A stretch of 64,000 nt of DNA from Polydactylus sextarius (taxonomy: Eukaryota > Chordata > Actinopteri > Polynemidae). The stretch is from assembly GCA_016801845.1 (NCBI GenBank), contig CM028919.1, positions 9,441,001 to 9,505,000 on the forward strand. Direction: 5' to 3'. The notes beneath the pieces were generated by a model. That model was not told where the DNA came from. It made no database searches and was given only the letters and a program-made list of their open reading frames with translations. The translations under genes were made by a program, and so were the position numbers. Each line of letters opens with the position of its first letter. Position 1 is the stretch's first letter. Of the stretch, positions 1-12,570 are shown in pieces.

Positions 1-3000
1 TGCTGCCTGGTTGATGTGTCCTAAAAACAGGAAATTCAGAATCAATATTAATCTCTGCTATTTGTACAGATTCATTCACAGACACAGGTTGCATGAGGAC
101 GAACATGTGAAGAGTGTTAAAAATTTGATGACCACCGACTGAGCTGCTGGTGACTTGACACTAATAAACACGAGGAATTAAAAATATTCAAAACACACAG
201 TAGCACAAGTCATGGAAATAAAGGGAAGTAGACCTACCACATCGCAGCTGCCTCCATGTCTGAGTAGATAGAGTTGGTACTGTGGGGGCCTTTGTTGAAG
301 GTGCGGATGGGGGGAAACTTTAGCTTTCCAGCTGTGGCTTCTTTCAGCCTCCAGTGATAAGCCTGTTGAGCCTCCTTTTTCTGTTGTGACCTGGTGGTCA
401 TAATCTGCTCCTTCACCTCAGCCAGTGACGCATGGAAGAACTCCTCCAGCTCTGTGCGCTGCTCTACTATGTTGCTCGCTAGCTGCTTGATATGCTTCAG
501 TTCTCTCTCTCGCATGAGGAGCACCTTCTGTAGCTGCTCCAGCTCCACCTCGCTGGCCTGGGATCTGACCAGCATCTTCTCCTTTTTCTCTTGCTCTGAC
601 TCCTCAGCTTTAAGCTTTATGGTATGCTCCAGCGAGGCTACCTTGGCCCTCAGTTTGGAGAGCTCATCTTTTTGGGCCTCCATCTGAGCTGCATTCTTCT
701 TTACCATCAACACAAAGTTGTTCTGGGTGAGTAGAGTGAAGAACACAGTAGTGAAATGGGTGACACCCAGCTAACATTCACGCCAATATAGGCTCAGAAC
801 AAACGGTGATTTGTGTGCTCGCCTGTGCTGCTGAGTGAGTGGCCGAAGCTTCAACAAGGCAGATTTGCTCCCTCGATTGACTGTCATCATCAGAGGTAAG
901 ATTAATGTGCCCATTATTTGTTTGTCTTAAAGAATCAGTGCCAGAAACCGGTAAAGGAGAAGCCACTGAATTTGAACCCATACACCCGTGGAAACTCACC
1001 ACAACCACTGACCACTGAGAGGCTGGGTAGTAGTCAGGAGGTGGGGGGGTGGGAGTAGGACCACAAGCAAAATACACAAGGTCAGCACAAGTAAACAACA
1101 CAAGGGAAAAACCACCTGAAATATATTCTGAGCAGATCTGACAAGTGTTTCATAACTGAAATGACTCTGTGGAGATGAATAGTCTCTGTCCAACGACTGC
1201 TGAGGCCTAATAGTAACGTTGCTGTTTGCTGTCCTATGGTTCAAACATACCTTCTCCAGTGCCAGCGCGGCATTTTGCTCCGACAGTGAGTTGGACAATC
1301 TCTCCAGGTCCTCTGCCTCCTTCATGTGATATTTGAGTGCTTCATTGAGACGAACATTCTCCTTGAACACAGAGCGTGAGGCATCGTCCAACTGCCTAAA
1401 TAGTTTACAGGACAAACAAATGAGCCACTGAGAAATTTGCCTCTAATTATGGACACCACTATGAATCTTAATTTTGTGCCTGTCAGCATTTGTACACAGT
1501 TCGGTTTTATTTAAACCTGCACAGAGTGTCCTGAGTAGAATAAAACAAATGCTTTATGAAATATTTTAAGACTTTAAATGTGAGGGTGTTGAGTTCTCAC
1601 CGAGTGTCGAGCACATCGCACGTTGTTGTACTTGCGTTTTTTTAAGACAACCTCAGTGTGTTCAAAATGAAATCAATTACTGACACTAAGACCAAGGCGA
1701 CAGGACCACACCAATATCAATGTTGATGTTTTATGAGCTGTAAAAAAATAACTAAACATAGCAGAGGCGAAATATACATCCCATGGCCTCAAAAGTAATA
1801 AACTCTGGTCTTCCATAGACTCTTTACACTCCTCCTTCCAGGACATTCTGGGACAGCAGAGGATGTGATCATTGGCTTAGGTGATGTACACTATCATGAA
1901 CATGACGAACCAGTGTGGTCACCAAAATAACATTAGTTCTAGTTATATATATTTATACACATAAACACTTACGTGAGTAAATTATTTTTTCTTTGGACTC
2001 TGAGCACATCAAAGTGCAGTTGGAAGAATTAAATTTAGGTTGTAAAGAGACAGTGGAAACACACTCACACAATGGCTTCATTGTGGGCCTTTTCCACCAC
2101 CATGGATATCGTTTGCTCAGCTTCATTCTCCAGGCGAGCCTGCAGGCAAATGTATAAATTACGGACAGATGTATTTCACAGTAATTTCATCACATCACAT
2201 CTTTGCTGCCTTCCACGTGGATGCGGTCGGGATAGTTTTAGATAACTCTGTTCGGTCTGGACAAACCTTTTCCTTGAAGAATTTACACTCCGCTGTGTTA
2301 AGGTTTTCTCTGTGCTCCTTCGCAGCATTATTCATGCTTTCTCTCATCTATAAAATAAAAAGGTCATGGTTAGATGGTAGCATTTAACACCTTGGTAAAA
2401 ACAACCACTCTTTAATCAGCAATGTTTTTCAGGCTCCTGGTGTTTTTTTCCTCACGTCGTTGAGCTCCTGCTCCATCTGCGCTTTCCTCTTCTGAAACTC
2501 CTTAATCTTCTTAAACCCATCCTGGATCATGTTAAAGTCACATGACTTCTTCCTGAACAGTTCCTTCATCTCGCTGATTTGAAGTGTATAATCTTCAACC
2601 TGTTAAAACAAATCTTATAATTAGATACACAAAATGAAAAACATATTAAATCTACGCCCTACATATTAAACACAGACCAAAGCAGTAAAAATGTATACGC
2701 TCATCTCTCATCTATATAATATAGCTGCTATAGACGTTTCCGCAGATGCATCTTGTATCAGTTACAGGGAGGAAGATTTTTTTTTTTTTTTTTTTGTCCC
2801 AAAGTTCACAGCGGCCATAATCTTTTGCCAACTGAAGCACAGATCAGTCAAGCTAAATACCTCAAGATGCTACTGTGGAGAAGCCAGTCTGAGCAAAAAT
2901 GTGACAAAGTGACCAAAGTCATGAGAGACTAGCAAAACATGCACCCACAAACATGTACATGACGACTAAATGAGAGGTTATCGACCATCTGATTACAACC

Positions 3001-4741
3001 TTAAGCCTAATCGTTATTCTTCAGATAACTCAGTATACGTTTGTCTACATCAATGCAACCGTCAGCAGTGTTTACACAAGCTGGTTTGCATCATATGCCA
3101 TTTTTACTCTCAGTTATCAATCAAAAACATGAGCTAAAAAAGAAAAAAAAATCCAACAATGAGCAGTGTCACGTGCATCTTTCTTGTCCTCTCTTGCTGC
3201 ACACTAACTGCAGTTATAAATCTTTATAGAATAATTATTTGGACGACTTAATATCACAACACTTGAAGTGTTTCATCATGTCTCCGCTCAGACAAAAGCC
3301 AGAGCAATTCACGTTCCACACGTGCCTTTGATGCAGTAGTTTCCATTAGCTAAGTTAATTTTCAAGATGAGCCGTTTTATCACTTCACAATAAGAGCGAG
3401 GTTGTGAACATGTCTTGAATTCCCATCTTTAGAGGCAACCACAGGACAGTATTTTTTTTCCCCCGTGCTAAGTGGACATATGTGACAGCTCCATACATGT
3501 CTAAAATAGGGATGTTTCATGTTGGTCCAGACCATGCCTCTTTTTTCTTCATCAGAAGCTTATTGGACTCCATTTAACCAGTATGAAGTAAGAGCTGCAA
3601 GATTGAAAACAGCTGCTAGCAGAACAGGCTAAAGTTTTTTGTCTAGTAAAGCCACTCGAATTTGCCATGTCAGTTTGATAGCTTGATCTTAACTACAAGC
3701 AGCAGGGCTCTGTGAGGATTAAAGGAGGATAAAAGGAGTCAACTTAAACTGGTATTTCAGAGTAACATGTGAGGTCTGGTTAACACGTCAAGATGTGCAG
3801 TACTGCTGCCTTTTCCCCCAACCAAGCACTTTTAAATTATGTTTTTTTTTCCTGTGGCCACTGACATGGATTAAAATAACGATAGACCATGTAACTCGGA
3901 ATGTACGGGTTTGTTCTTTTGTTTTATGGTCGCTTTGTTTGGTTGTTGTTTTCTTACATAATAAATGTCAACATAATTACACACAAGACAGCTGTTATAA
4001 AACGCAACGCAGCACATTTTTGAGATGCTACAGGTTTAAAGTTGCGCACCGTAAATCACAACGATGCCGTATTCTGCCATGAACACGCTAACTCGTGCAT
4101 GTTTTGTGGGCCAAGTGAAAGTTCGTGTTGCCTTTCTTTTCTTGTGGTTTTGTTTTAAATGAACTCACCAGTTTGTTTTGCTCCTCACGTGCAAGTGCCT
4201 CTTGAGTCTTGATGCTTCTCTGCAGCCTGATGATCTGTTCAAATAAGTGCTACTTAGTTATTTGTAATAAATAAAAAAAAAAACACGGCTAGCATCATTT
4301 CTCTTTTTACGTTCAACCTTTACAACAGTGACTTTGACTGACCTTCTCCTCTCTGGCTGCATCCTGACTCTTCATGAACCCGGTCATGTCCAGGGCATCC
4401 TTCTCCGCGCGGTACAGTTGGTTGGTGAGCTCCTCGTTGACTCGTGCCAGTTTACGACAAGCCTCGCGATACTGCACGAGCGACTGGTCGGTGACCTGTA
4501 ACCTCAACTCCCACAGAGCAGCGTTGGCCTTGGCCTTCTCCATATCTGACTCTTTGTCGACCTTTGACTCATGTTTACCGTCTTTTTTCCCTTTTCTGTA
4601 ACGAAGTATTTAAAATGTAACGTCAGTATAATTACGTTTTATCGTCAAGTAAAAAAAAAAGAGAGTGAGAACAAACTGAACAAATGTATGCACTCACCCG
4701 GCTTTCGCCCTCTTTACTTTGGCAGCTTTCTTCTTCGGCAT
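1..4741 (-). CDS. BBOF1: Basal body-orientation factor 1 (CCDC176), 3'-truncated by window edge
   Basis: Coiled-coil protein of motile-cilium basal bodies, known in the family for keeping basal bodies aligned in multiciliated cells. Coding exons in transcript order: 4741-4698, 4595-4343, 4234-4169, 2599-2456, 2347-2267, 2139-2069, 1395-1251, 722-238, then 20-1, which runs off the edge. Phases close at each junction, giving 429 complete codons before the last intron. The start is MPKKKAAKVKRAKAG, a lysine-rich head. Next come EKAKANAALWELRLQVTDQS, a long charged coiled coil, AIVQLDDASRSVFKENVRLN, and FPPIRTFNKGPHSTNS near the end of the long exon. All of these match the vertebrate BBOF1 pattern. 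The partial last exon completes W-T-H, as in mammals. The C-terminal tail is outside the window. The identification rests on family motifs I remember, not on a search. Confidence 0.93.
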
Positions 4742-4801
4742 CACTGCTCCTTTTAGCGACTAAAATTCAACCGAAAAAAAAAAAAAAAAAAACAACCTTA
4801 C

Positions 4802-4915
4802 GTTGCCATAAATAGGAGAAGTAGCAGAGTAATTTTATTTTACAGTTGCTAACCCTAACGACGGTTAGCTCCTGCAACCTGCTGAGTGTTTGTGTGGTGC
4901 CGTTGCCATGGAGAC
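4802..4915 (-). promoter_or_regulatory. Putative BBOF1 promoter with RFX half-sites
   Basis: The hexamer GTTGCC, the strong half of the RFX X-box, occurs at 4802-4807 and again at 4902-4907. The second continues as GTTGCCATGGAGAC (4902-4915), two mismatches from the palindromic GTTGCCATGGCAAC. They lie about 60 and 160 bp upstream of the BBOF1 start codon. RFX factors drive ciliary genes, so the position suits this gene. The transcription start itself is not visible. Confidence 0.45.
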
Positions 4916-5218
4916 GACGCGGCTTACGTTTCAACTGTTCCAGAATCCTCAGCCTCGTGTTTATTTAATAAACACGGCATCATTTTAAGCTAGTTTACTT
5001 GGTAGTGTATGCAGTTTATACTGTGGTAATTTTATGTCTGACGTGCATTTTATATTTCTGTAAAAAAATACACAATTTACTCATTTATGTCAGTGACATG
5101 AATTATAAGATAAGTGACTAATTTTAAGGCAGTAAGTTTATTACCATTGTTGTACAATAAAGAAGTAAAAATACTTCACTGCTGAACTAAAGTATGTTTT
5201 AGGAGTAATCTGTACTTG

Positions 5219-5249
<31 letters not shown>
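5219..5249. repeat. (ATT)n microsatellite
   Basis: About ten uninterrupted ATT units in intergenic DNA. No gene is affected. Confidence 0.95.
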
Positions 5250-8200
5250 CTTTATTGCCATCTGTATCATATTTAATACATGTCTCTAAAAATGATCAGC
5301 ATATATCAAACAAAAAATAGATTAAAAAAAAGTTTAATATCATAAAAATAATAAGAATAAAATATTTTTTAAAAATTACAAATGTAATTATACAGCATGT
5401 TTTCCCTTTTCTTATTTAATCTGTTGAAGGTTTAATAAACATACTTACATTTTTACTTTGCTACATTTTCTAACTTAATTTCGATCATGAGTTTAATCAG
5501 TTTTCTCTACAGCTACGGTTTAAGACTATGAAAATCATGTTTGAGGGTTGATGTAGCCTCCATCTTAAAGGGTGGATGGATGGAGAAACTACTACTTATA
5601 TTCACTGTACTTCTACTCATGTTTGACTTTCAGGTACTTTATTTCACATTGTTTATTACTTTATTATTGTTGGTAACCATAGGCAACAATCAATATATTT
5701 AGATTTGTAGATACATGTGATCCTATAGTTAGTTGATTATTTTCTTTTTAAATAAAGTTTTATTTAGAAACATTGTTGCATGTCACATTGCTGCAGCCTA
5801 TGTATGTATAGTTCCACTGTGATTTAGTTAAACAATCTTTCTCAAGGTTTGATATAAAAAACAAAACAAAACAAAAACAAAAAAGAGAAGAAAACACTTG
5901 TGTTAATACATGAAGGAACTTTGACCAGATGAGTGCTGAGAATAACTATGGAGTGACACTATATGTATACACAATGTGAAAATATATTAAAATAGTAACT
6001 AAACTACAAAGATCAACAGTGAAATACTGGATAATAGTGGTTAAAAAATTCAATTTAAATAACAAAAAAACTATGAATATTTTATTGTATAAACATTGTT
6101 TTCCACTTAACTCAAATATGTGTAAAAAAACACATCATCAGTGAAGCATTTACAACACAAAGATCTCGAAAATGAAGCAGCTACATTGTTGATTTTTTTT
6201 TTTTATATATATATATATTTTTTTTTTAACTTTCTTTTTTTACTTACATGTACAAATATCTTCCATCATCATATATTTAATCAGTACACCTGAATTTATT
6301 ACTTGTACATAGTAAACATTAGAAGAACACTTGAAAATATACATGAAAATCAAAATTAATTTATGTTTTAACAACAAGAAGCTATGGCATGAAAACATAT
6401 CATATCACAAGCCCCAACAATGTTCATTATATTTCAGATATCAGCTAATAGGCTTATTTGTAACATGTAAAAAATCAACTTGATACTGGGATATCAACAC
6501 TTCTCCCTTTTCATGTGTATTCAGCTTTTATTAAAAATCTATCTGTTTGTTTTAGTCAACCAAGAGTCAACATCCCTGTTAATAAAAATGTCTAAAATGT
6601 ATGAAACATGGACGTGCTGAAAAGTCTTACATTTAAGAGACAAGAAGAGTTAAATGTAACATTTTGTCTTCCATTAATAATTCAACAATTATTAAGAACG
6701 TCTGTAATTCATTTTCTATTTGTTATCTAATGAATACTCTTTTAGATGTCTAAAAATTACCAGCAACTTTTAATTAACATTTCCCTCTGTAACATTTGTT
6801 TTTGAACTCATGGTTGCTGTTTTGTGTTTGTCTCAATCAATCAACCAATCACTGTGGCAGATGATAAGATACAGACGTCTGTTCTGCTCAACATCGTCTG
6901 GACTGACAAAGAATGGCTGTATTTGTCACTTTGTCTTGTAATTACAGCGTTTTCATGCTGGACTCTATCAAACAGGATCTGTTTGCACATGATCTCCTCC
7001 CACATGATGACATGAGATACATTTGGCCCCTGTCAGCAGTATTGTCCATGTTGTCCTGAAAAGAACTATGTGTTACTTGCTGCCATCCCCGCAGTTGCTT
7101 TTGCTGTAGTTATGGGAAAACCACTAAGATCAACGTAAATGCAGTTGGCTTACATCTTCGACAAAGCTCCTCCAACAGAAACAATGTAAAGTTAGCACAG
7201 GTCATAATTCAAGCTCAAAACCGCTGAATTCTCTCCATCATCTTGTTCGGCTTTCTGCAGGAGCTTGAGAATGACCAGTGCAGATTATTCATCAAACAAA
7301 AAAGAGTAGATATTGCATAGCAAAAGTGTTGGGTGTAGCTACTGTAAACTGAATCATATAGGGTCGCTCGCTGCTCTGGCATCATGAACAGAGTTTGAAG
7401 ACTAAATTTAAAGGTAATTACTATGACAGTGAGGAGAGAAAACTGAAATAACCCTGAGCGTTTCAAAGCTGTCATTATCATTGGAATTGTAATGACAAGG
7501 TTTGGGTCTCTTCAATGGACTTTTTGGGGTAGGACACCCACAAACATGGCATTCCTGAGGGCAACATTGCAGCATATTAATGATATATTGCACAGTGTAG
7601 ATTACAAAGCTGGGGTCCCTTCTCATGGTTTACGGTTTCAGTTAACTTGAAACAAAATACCAAACCTTGTATTGAAACTACTTCTTGTTTAAAACATGGT
7701 GTTTGTAATGTGCTGTGTCATGTTGTAAAGGGAAATTTTACACACTTTAAACAGCAGCAGTATGCAGTTAGACGACAGCCTTACATGTTTTGGTAATGTA
7801 TAGATTTTCCATGTAGATTTGGTTTGTTTATCAAAATGTCACAATTTTCTTCTGCAAAATCTAAATTCGAACAACATTTTACTTTCAAATCCTGTTACAT
7901 CACATTATACTGGCAAAATGGTAAATTAGGGTGTCGCTTTAAAATAAAAATATAATTCATGCTCCAAATGTTTTTATGGTGGATTGCAGCTGTCTAAACA
8001 CTGAACGTTATCCATACTACCTACAACATTTACCTCAGGATGTGTTCATGTGTGACCATTAACAGCAATTTCAAACTGAACACTCGCTGCACATAACACT
8101 TGTTGTCTTTAATATTTCTAATAGGGCATTTTATAAATTTAATTTAGGCTTTATTAGTGATCACACTGTTAACATGCATCCAAGACATCCATGGGCACTA

Positions 8201-8289
8201 GTCAGTGAGAGGTCCTGCACATGTAGGCTTTGATAGGGGCGAACGACCATTCTGGTGAGCCACAGGATTGAAAAAAGTACCCACAGTAT

Positions 8290-8814
8290 TTAGAAAAAAG
8301 GAAGGAGGAAAGAAAGTCCAATATTTTTAGTCCAAATTACAGTGTTGGAACAGTGCTTTGCACAGTCGAGTGTCCTGGGAGTGGAGTGGCATGATGGGTG
8401 AACGCTGGTGCCAAGCCCCACCCTCCCCACATTGTCCTTTCTGTGGACTTCCTGCACTTTCTTGTGCCCATCTGCAGGACCTCTGCCCTCCCCCTTACCC
8501 TGAAGGCTGGGCTTGACTGACAGCTCGGTTTCTGCCTCAGTCGCCCTCTGCATGAGTTGAAACAGTCTCATTTTGGCGCATGTTAAGACAGGGTTGGGAC
8601 AGGGTCAGTTCCCCAGGGATGCCTCAGTTGCTAGACTACCAGCGCCTCCAGTTTCAGATCTCTGTCGTCTTTCTGTTGATACACACAGTGGGTGAAAAAT
8701 ATCACAGCCCAGTACAAATCTCAGTTCATGTAAGGTCTCTTTGAGTTGATGTGCCTCTGTGCTCCACTGCTGCTGGATGTTGTTGATGCCTCTGCATCCT
8801 GCAGTCAAAGCCAC
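8290..8814 (-). other. Unrecognised minus-strand ORF pair, doubtful coding
   Basis: Two ORFs lie end to end in this GC-richer stretch: 8814-8605 (69 aa, containing NNIQQQWSTEAHQLKETLHE) and 8571-8290 (93 aa, starting MRLFQLMQRATEAETELSVK). They are separated by stops. An acceptor-like tttgactgcag precedes the first, near 8806, and a donor-like cag|gtaagg lies inside the second. I recognise no family. It could be a decayed exon pair, a lineage-specific transcript or chance. The region stands out only because the flanks are AT-rich and stop-dense. Confidence 0.15.
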
Positions 8815-9683
8815 TAACTGTGACCATTACATTACATGAGGAAGCATTAACCGATACACTGCAAGCATGGCTTATAATACCGTGCCAAACACCCACCTAA
8901 AGCAGAGAAACAGCCACTCATGCTTTTCATGCATTCTCTCGTGAAACGTGCCCTGCTGCCCAAATATTTTTCCCTTGGAAAGCCTGTGGTTAACACAGAG
9001 ATGAGTGGGAGTGAGATGATTGCTAACATTCTTTTAACTTTTATGCCAGCTGGAGTGCAGGTCACATTTGCATTTTTTAAGGTTGGTGAAACTGCTGCAG
9101 TGGATTTAATGTGGTGATTATTGCTGGATCATGAAAAGGAGGTTGAGTGATTTTTTTATATCATTATTATTATCATACATGCATGACTCATTCAAACTAC
9201 TGAACATGACTCGGTAAAAGTGGTAGTACATAGTAAAACATCCCTTCAATCTTAGGATGACTCACATTTTCAGTCAGAAATTTTTTTTTTTCTTTTTGAA
9301 GTTTCTTTGGTTTCATTTATTTTATTCTCCCACGAAAACCTCAAAATAATTAAACATTGTAAAAACTCACCAGCACTTACATGGTAAAGGTTAATTCCAA
9401 AATGTTTAAGTTGCTCCTCTTAAAACTGCAGTAATTAATTTCAAAAACGTGCCTGCTTAGTACAAACTTACATCACTTCTAATTAAGTCAAAATGTGACC
9501 ACTTGTCACAAAAGTTGCAGGGTGAAGGGTTTTTCTGAGTCAAGTTACTATTCAAGTCTTAAATACACCCATAAAAAGTATTTTCAGACCATTTCTTTTG
9601 AATTTCTTTGCAGCGAACCCTTCATTTTGACTTCTTTATAAACTCCATTCTTCTTTCTTGAGGGTTTTCTTTCTTTTCTCTTT

Positions 9684-9685
<2 letters not shown>

Positions 9686-9717
<32 letters not shown>
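9686..9717. repeat. Poly(T) tract of 32 bases
   Basis: An uninterrupted T run in a longer pyrimidine-rich stretch, about 430 bp upstream of the ENTPD5 start codon. It produces spurious Phe/Lys-rich ORFs on both strands. It could be the tail of an old minus-strand retroposon or simple slippage; no SINE body was recognised next to it. Confidence 0.9.
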
Positions 9718-9718
<1 letters not shown>

Positions 9719-9930
9719 GCTGTAGAGTTACCAGTAAAGATGAGGAGGGGAGAAAAAAAACCAAGTCAAAAATAATTCTACTCCTCCTCTTAAGAAAAAA
9801 AAAAAGGAAAGCTGTTGGTAGGCAGGTAGTCAGCTCCCAGGAGGGGGGACTCCTGATGGAGTTGGGATGGACCGCCACAGGATTGGTTGATGGCTGCTCC
9901 CGGTGTGGCCTCATGCCAAGCCCTTATGTC

Positions 9931-9940
9931 TTTATATACT
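9931..9940 (+). promoter_or_regulatory. TATA-like element upstream of ENTPD5
   Basis: TTTATATACT lies about 205 bp upstream of the ENTPD5 ATG. A start site about 30 bp downstream (near 9965) would give a 5' UTR of about 180 bp, which is CT-rich (about 9990-10060). No intron is needed between this box and the start codon. The TSS is inferred, not seen. Confidence 0.4.
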
Positions 9941-10143
9941 GTAAACGGATGACCGGACAGTCCTGAGTGTGCATCGCATCCACTCTGCCTTTCTCCATCT
10001 CTCTCTAGGGGCCTCTCTGTCTGTCTCTGTCTCTCTCACTGCAACATCCACCAGAGACTTCTTTCTCCTTCCTCAGCTCCTCTTTTTCTGTGAAACTTTT
10101 ACTCCAGCTGTTATAACCTCTCTCCTCTCCGGCTCTGAACACA

Positions 10144-12538
10144 ATGGCCACGCCGAGCCTGCTCCTCACTTTATCCGTGTGGCTTCTGGCTGGGAGCCTC
10201 ATAGCGGAGGCGACTTACTACCGGCACCACCGGTACATCCCCCACTTCTACCGCTACCGGGAGCACTCCGCCAACACGGAGAACCTCCTCCCTGAGGTCT
10301 CCAATCCTGTGCCTGAAGTCTCGCAACCCGGTGTGCCGACCTACCCCGAGATCCCTGAGGTCTTCCACCCGGCACCTGAAGTCATCCCTGTCATCCCAGA
10401 GGCTTTCCACCCGGTCCCGGAGGTGGTGCATCCTGCACCTGAGCCTTACCACCCACCTGAGGTTTACCAAGCTGCACCCGAAGCCTCCTCCCCAATTATC
10501 ATCACTAGGGTTTTCTATGGGATCATGTTTGACGCAGGGAGCACCGGCACCAGGATCCACATCTATAAGTTCATCCAGAAAGATCCTGGTAAGTGCACCA
10601 GCCTCCCTGTCTCTCTCTCTCCCTCCCTCTTTCTCTCTCTCACTCACTCTCTCTCTCTCTAAACTAATAGCAGGGCTTTGCACATGCTGCTGGCTCCCAC
10701 TCTGTCTGCTTGCTGTTAGGTCATTCACTGTGTGGTGTAAAAAAAGGAGGACAAACATGCACCAGCAGAGTGCACGGGCAATACAGTTTCTAAAAGTAGC
10801 CAAGGTGGACATTTAATTTGCCCTGTCTGACTCAACTGTGTAGGAAGCAGACCTCTAAAACTGAAAACCAGGATGTAGGTGAAGTGCCACAGTCTAAATA
10901 TCATGAGCCGTTGAAGAAAAAAAACTAAATGAAATTACATGTGCTGGAGTTTCTTTTTTGTACATCTCTGAATATTACCCTGTTCTCTGATTTATGATTT
11001 GTCTACTGACTTCTCTCCTTTTTTTTAGTCGAGCTGCCGGTTCTGGACAATGAGATGTACCATGCAGTGAAGCCTGGACTGTCTGCTTACAAAGACAACC
11101 CCGAAGAGGTATGTTTGTGTGTTTACACCATCACTTATTAGTAATTATCAGGTATATTATGAAGATGTTGCTGTCTGCAAAACACTAAACCGCTGGGATT
11201 TTCTTTGGGTTGGGCTCATGTGATGTAAACATGGGTGTAATTATAAAAAATGCCTCGTGTTGATGCTGTCACTACTGCCCACTCCTGTCTGCTGTATTTA
11301 CCTTTGGTTTCAACAAGACTTTAATCTCTAAATACATTTTTTTAAAGTTAGATTATGATGATTATCTTTGCTTCTGTCTTTCTGATTTGACCGCCATCTC
11401 CTCCTCAGGGTGGCAACACCGTCCGTCAGCTGCTGAAAATTGCCAAGAAGACGGTGCCGGAGGATGAGTGGAGGAGGACCCCAGTGGTCCTGAAGGCCAC
11501 GGCGGGTCTGCGTCTGCTGCCCGAAGAAAAGGCCAACGCTCTTCTGACTGAGGTGAGGCACGTTTTCTCTCTGCCCTCAGACAGTTTGGCACAGAAACCA
11601 CCCGTCCCGCCAGGGAATGGGATGAGAAACCACTAAGTGCTTACAAGTGTCACTGAAAAAAAAGAAAAAGAAAAAAAAAAAAAAGGCAAGCGAGTCTGCC
11701 CATTTGGTGGCTATCATGTTGCAAAAAAACAGCTGTTGTGGGGTTGTGTGGAGTAACCATATTTGTCATTTAAAGTATTAAATCCAGGCTACTGTTCCAG
11801 CCATGCTTGTGGTTGAGTTATCTGTCACTCTGAAACAGACTCAGTATGTCTTCCAGAGTCTGGATAGACAACATCCTGACAACACCCTTTTGGCCGTGTA
11901 GTTCAGTATAATGACATTGTGTGAGACAGTGGTAGTGAATGACTCTAATGAAATGATGACACACGTTTTCCACAGGTGCGAGAGGTATTTGCTGAGTCCC
12001 CTTTCTTTGTGCCAAACAACAGTGTTTCCCTCATGAACGGAACAAACGAAGGTAAGTCATCGTTAAACACATACGCCACATAAAAAACTTGTGGTTTTGT
12101 TGATTTTTGACTTAGATATTATCCGATCAGGTGCTTTAACTACCCCATTCACTGAAACCGTATCGAAAAACAACTGGTCATGTAATTCTTTTTTAACAAG
12201 AGGTCTGTCACTACCTCATTGAGACAAATAAATATGCCAGTGTGAGTCGATGTCCCACGCCCAATAATTTAGTACGATCCTCCACATCACTCATTAAGAC
12301 ACCCTCACTGTGTTGTGTTTCATCATACACCACATCATGTGCCATTCATTATCCACACTTTATGAGTGCAATAAGTTGACATCTGAGACAATTGTAATTA
12401 CCTGGGCTGGTCTGCAATCCTACGTGTTGTTGGTACTTTAATATCGGCTTAACGAGGGACAGCATGACTAAAAGTCATCTCCACTTTATTGAACACGTTT
12501 GAATGGGGAAACCTCAGAGTTTTTACTAATGTAGACCT

Positions 12539-12570
<32 letters not shown>

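Larger units (their letters stand above)
4920..9900. other. BBOF1-ENTPD5 head-to-head intergenic region
   Basis: About 5 kb of AT-rich sequence separates the divergent BBOF1 and ENTPD5 genes. It holds an ATT trinucleotide run (5219-5249), an AAAAC-type run (about 5859-5884), AT/T-rich low complexity (about 6190-6240) and a 32-base T run (9686-9717). No exon with convincing splice sites and homology was seen. The only protein-like stretch is the uncertain minus-strand segment at 8290-8814. Confidence 0.6.

Noticed and set aside
9636..9966. Overlapping ORFs on both strands with long Phe or Lys runs
   Set aside because: They are created by the 32-base T tract and purine-rich flanks; no splice or homology support.
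10171..10812. 213-aa minus-strand ORF opposite ENTPD5 exon 1
   Set aside because: Antisense shadow of the GC-rich repeat-coding exon; the plus strand has signal peptide, ACR1 and correct splice phase.
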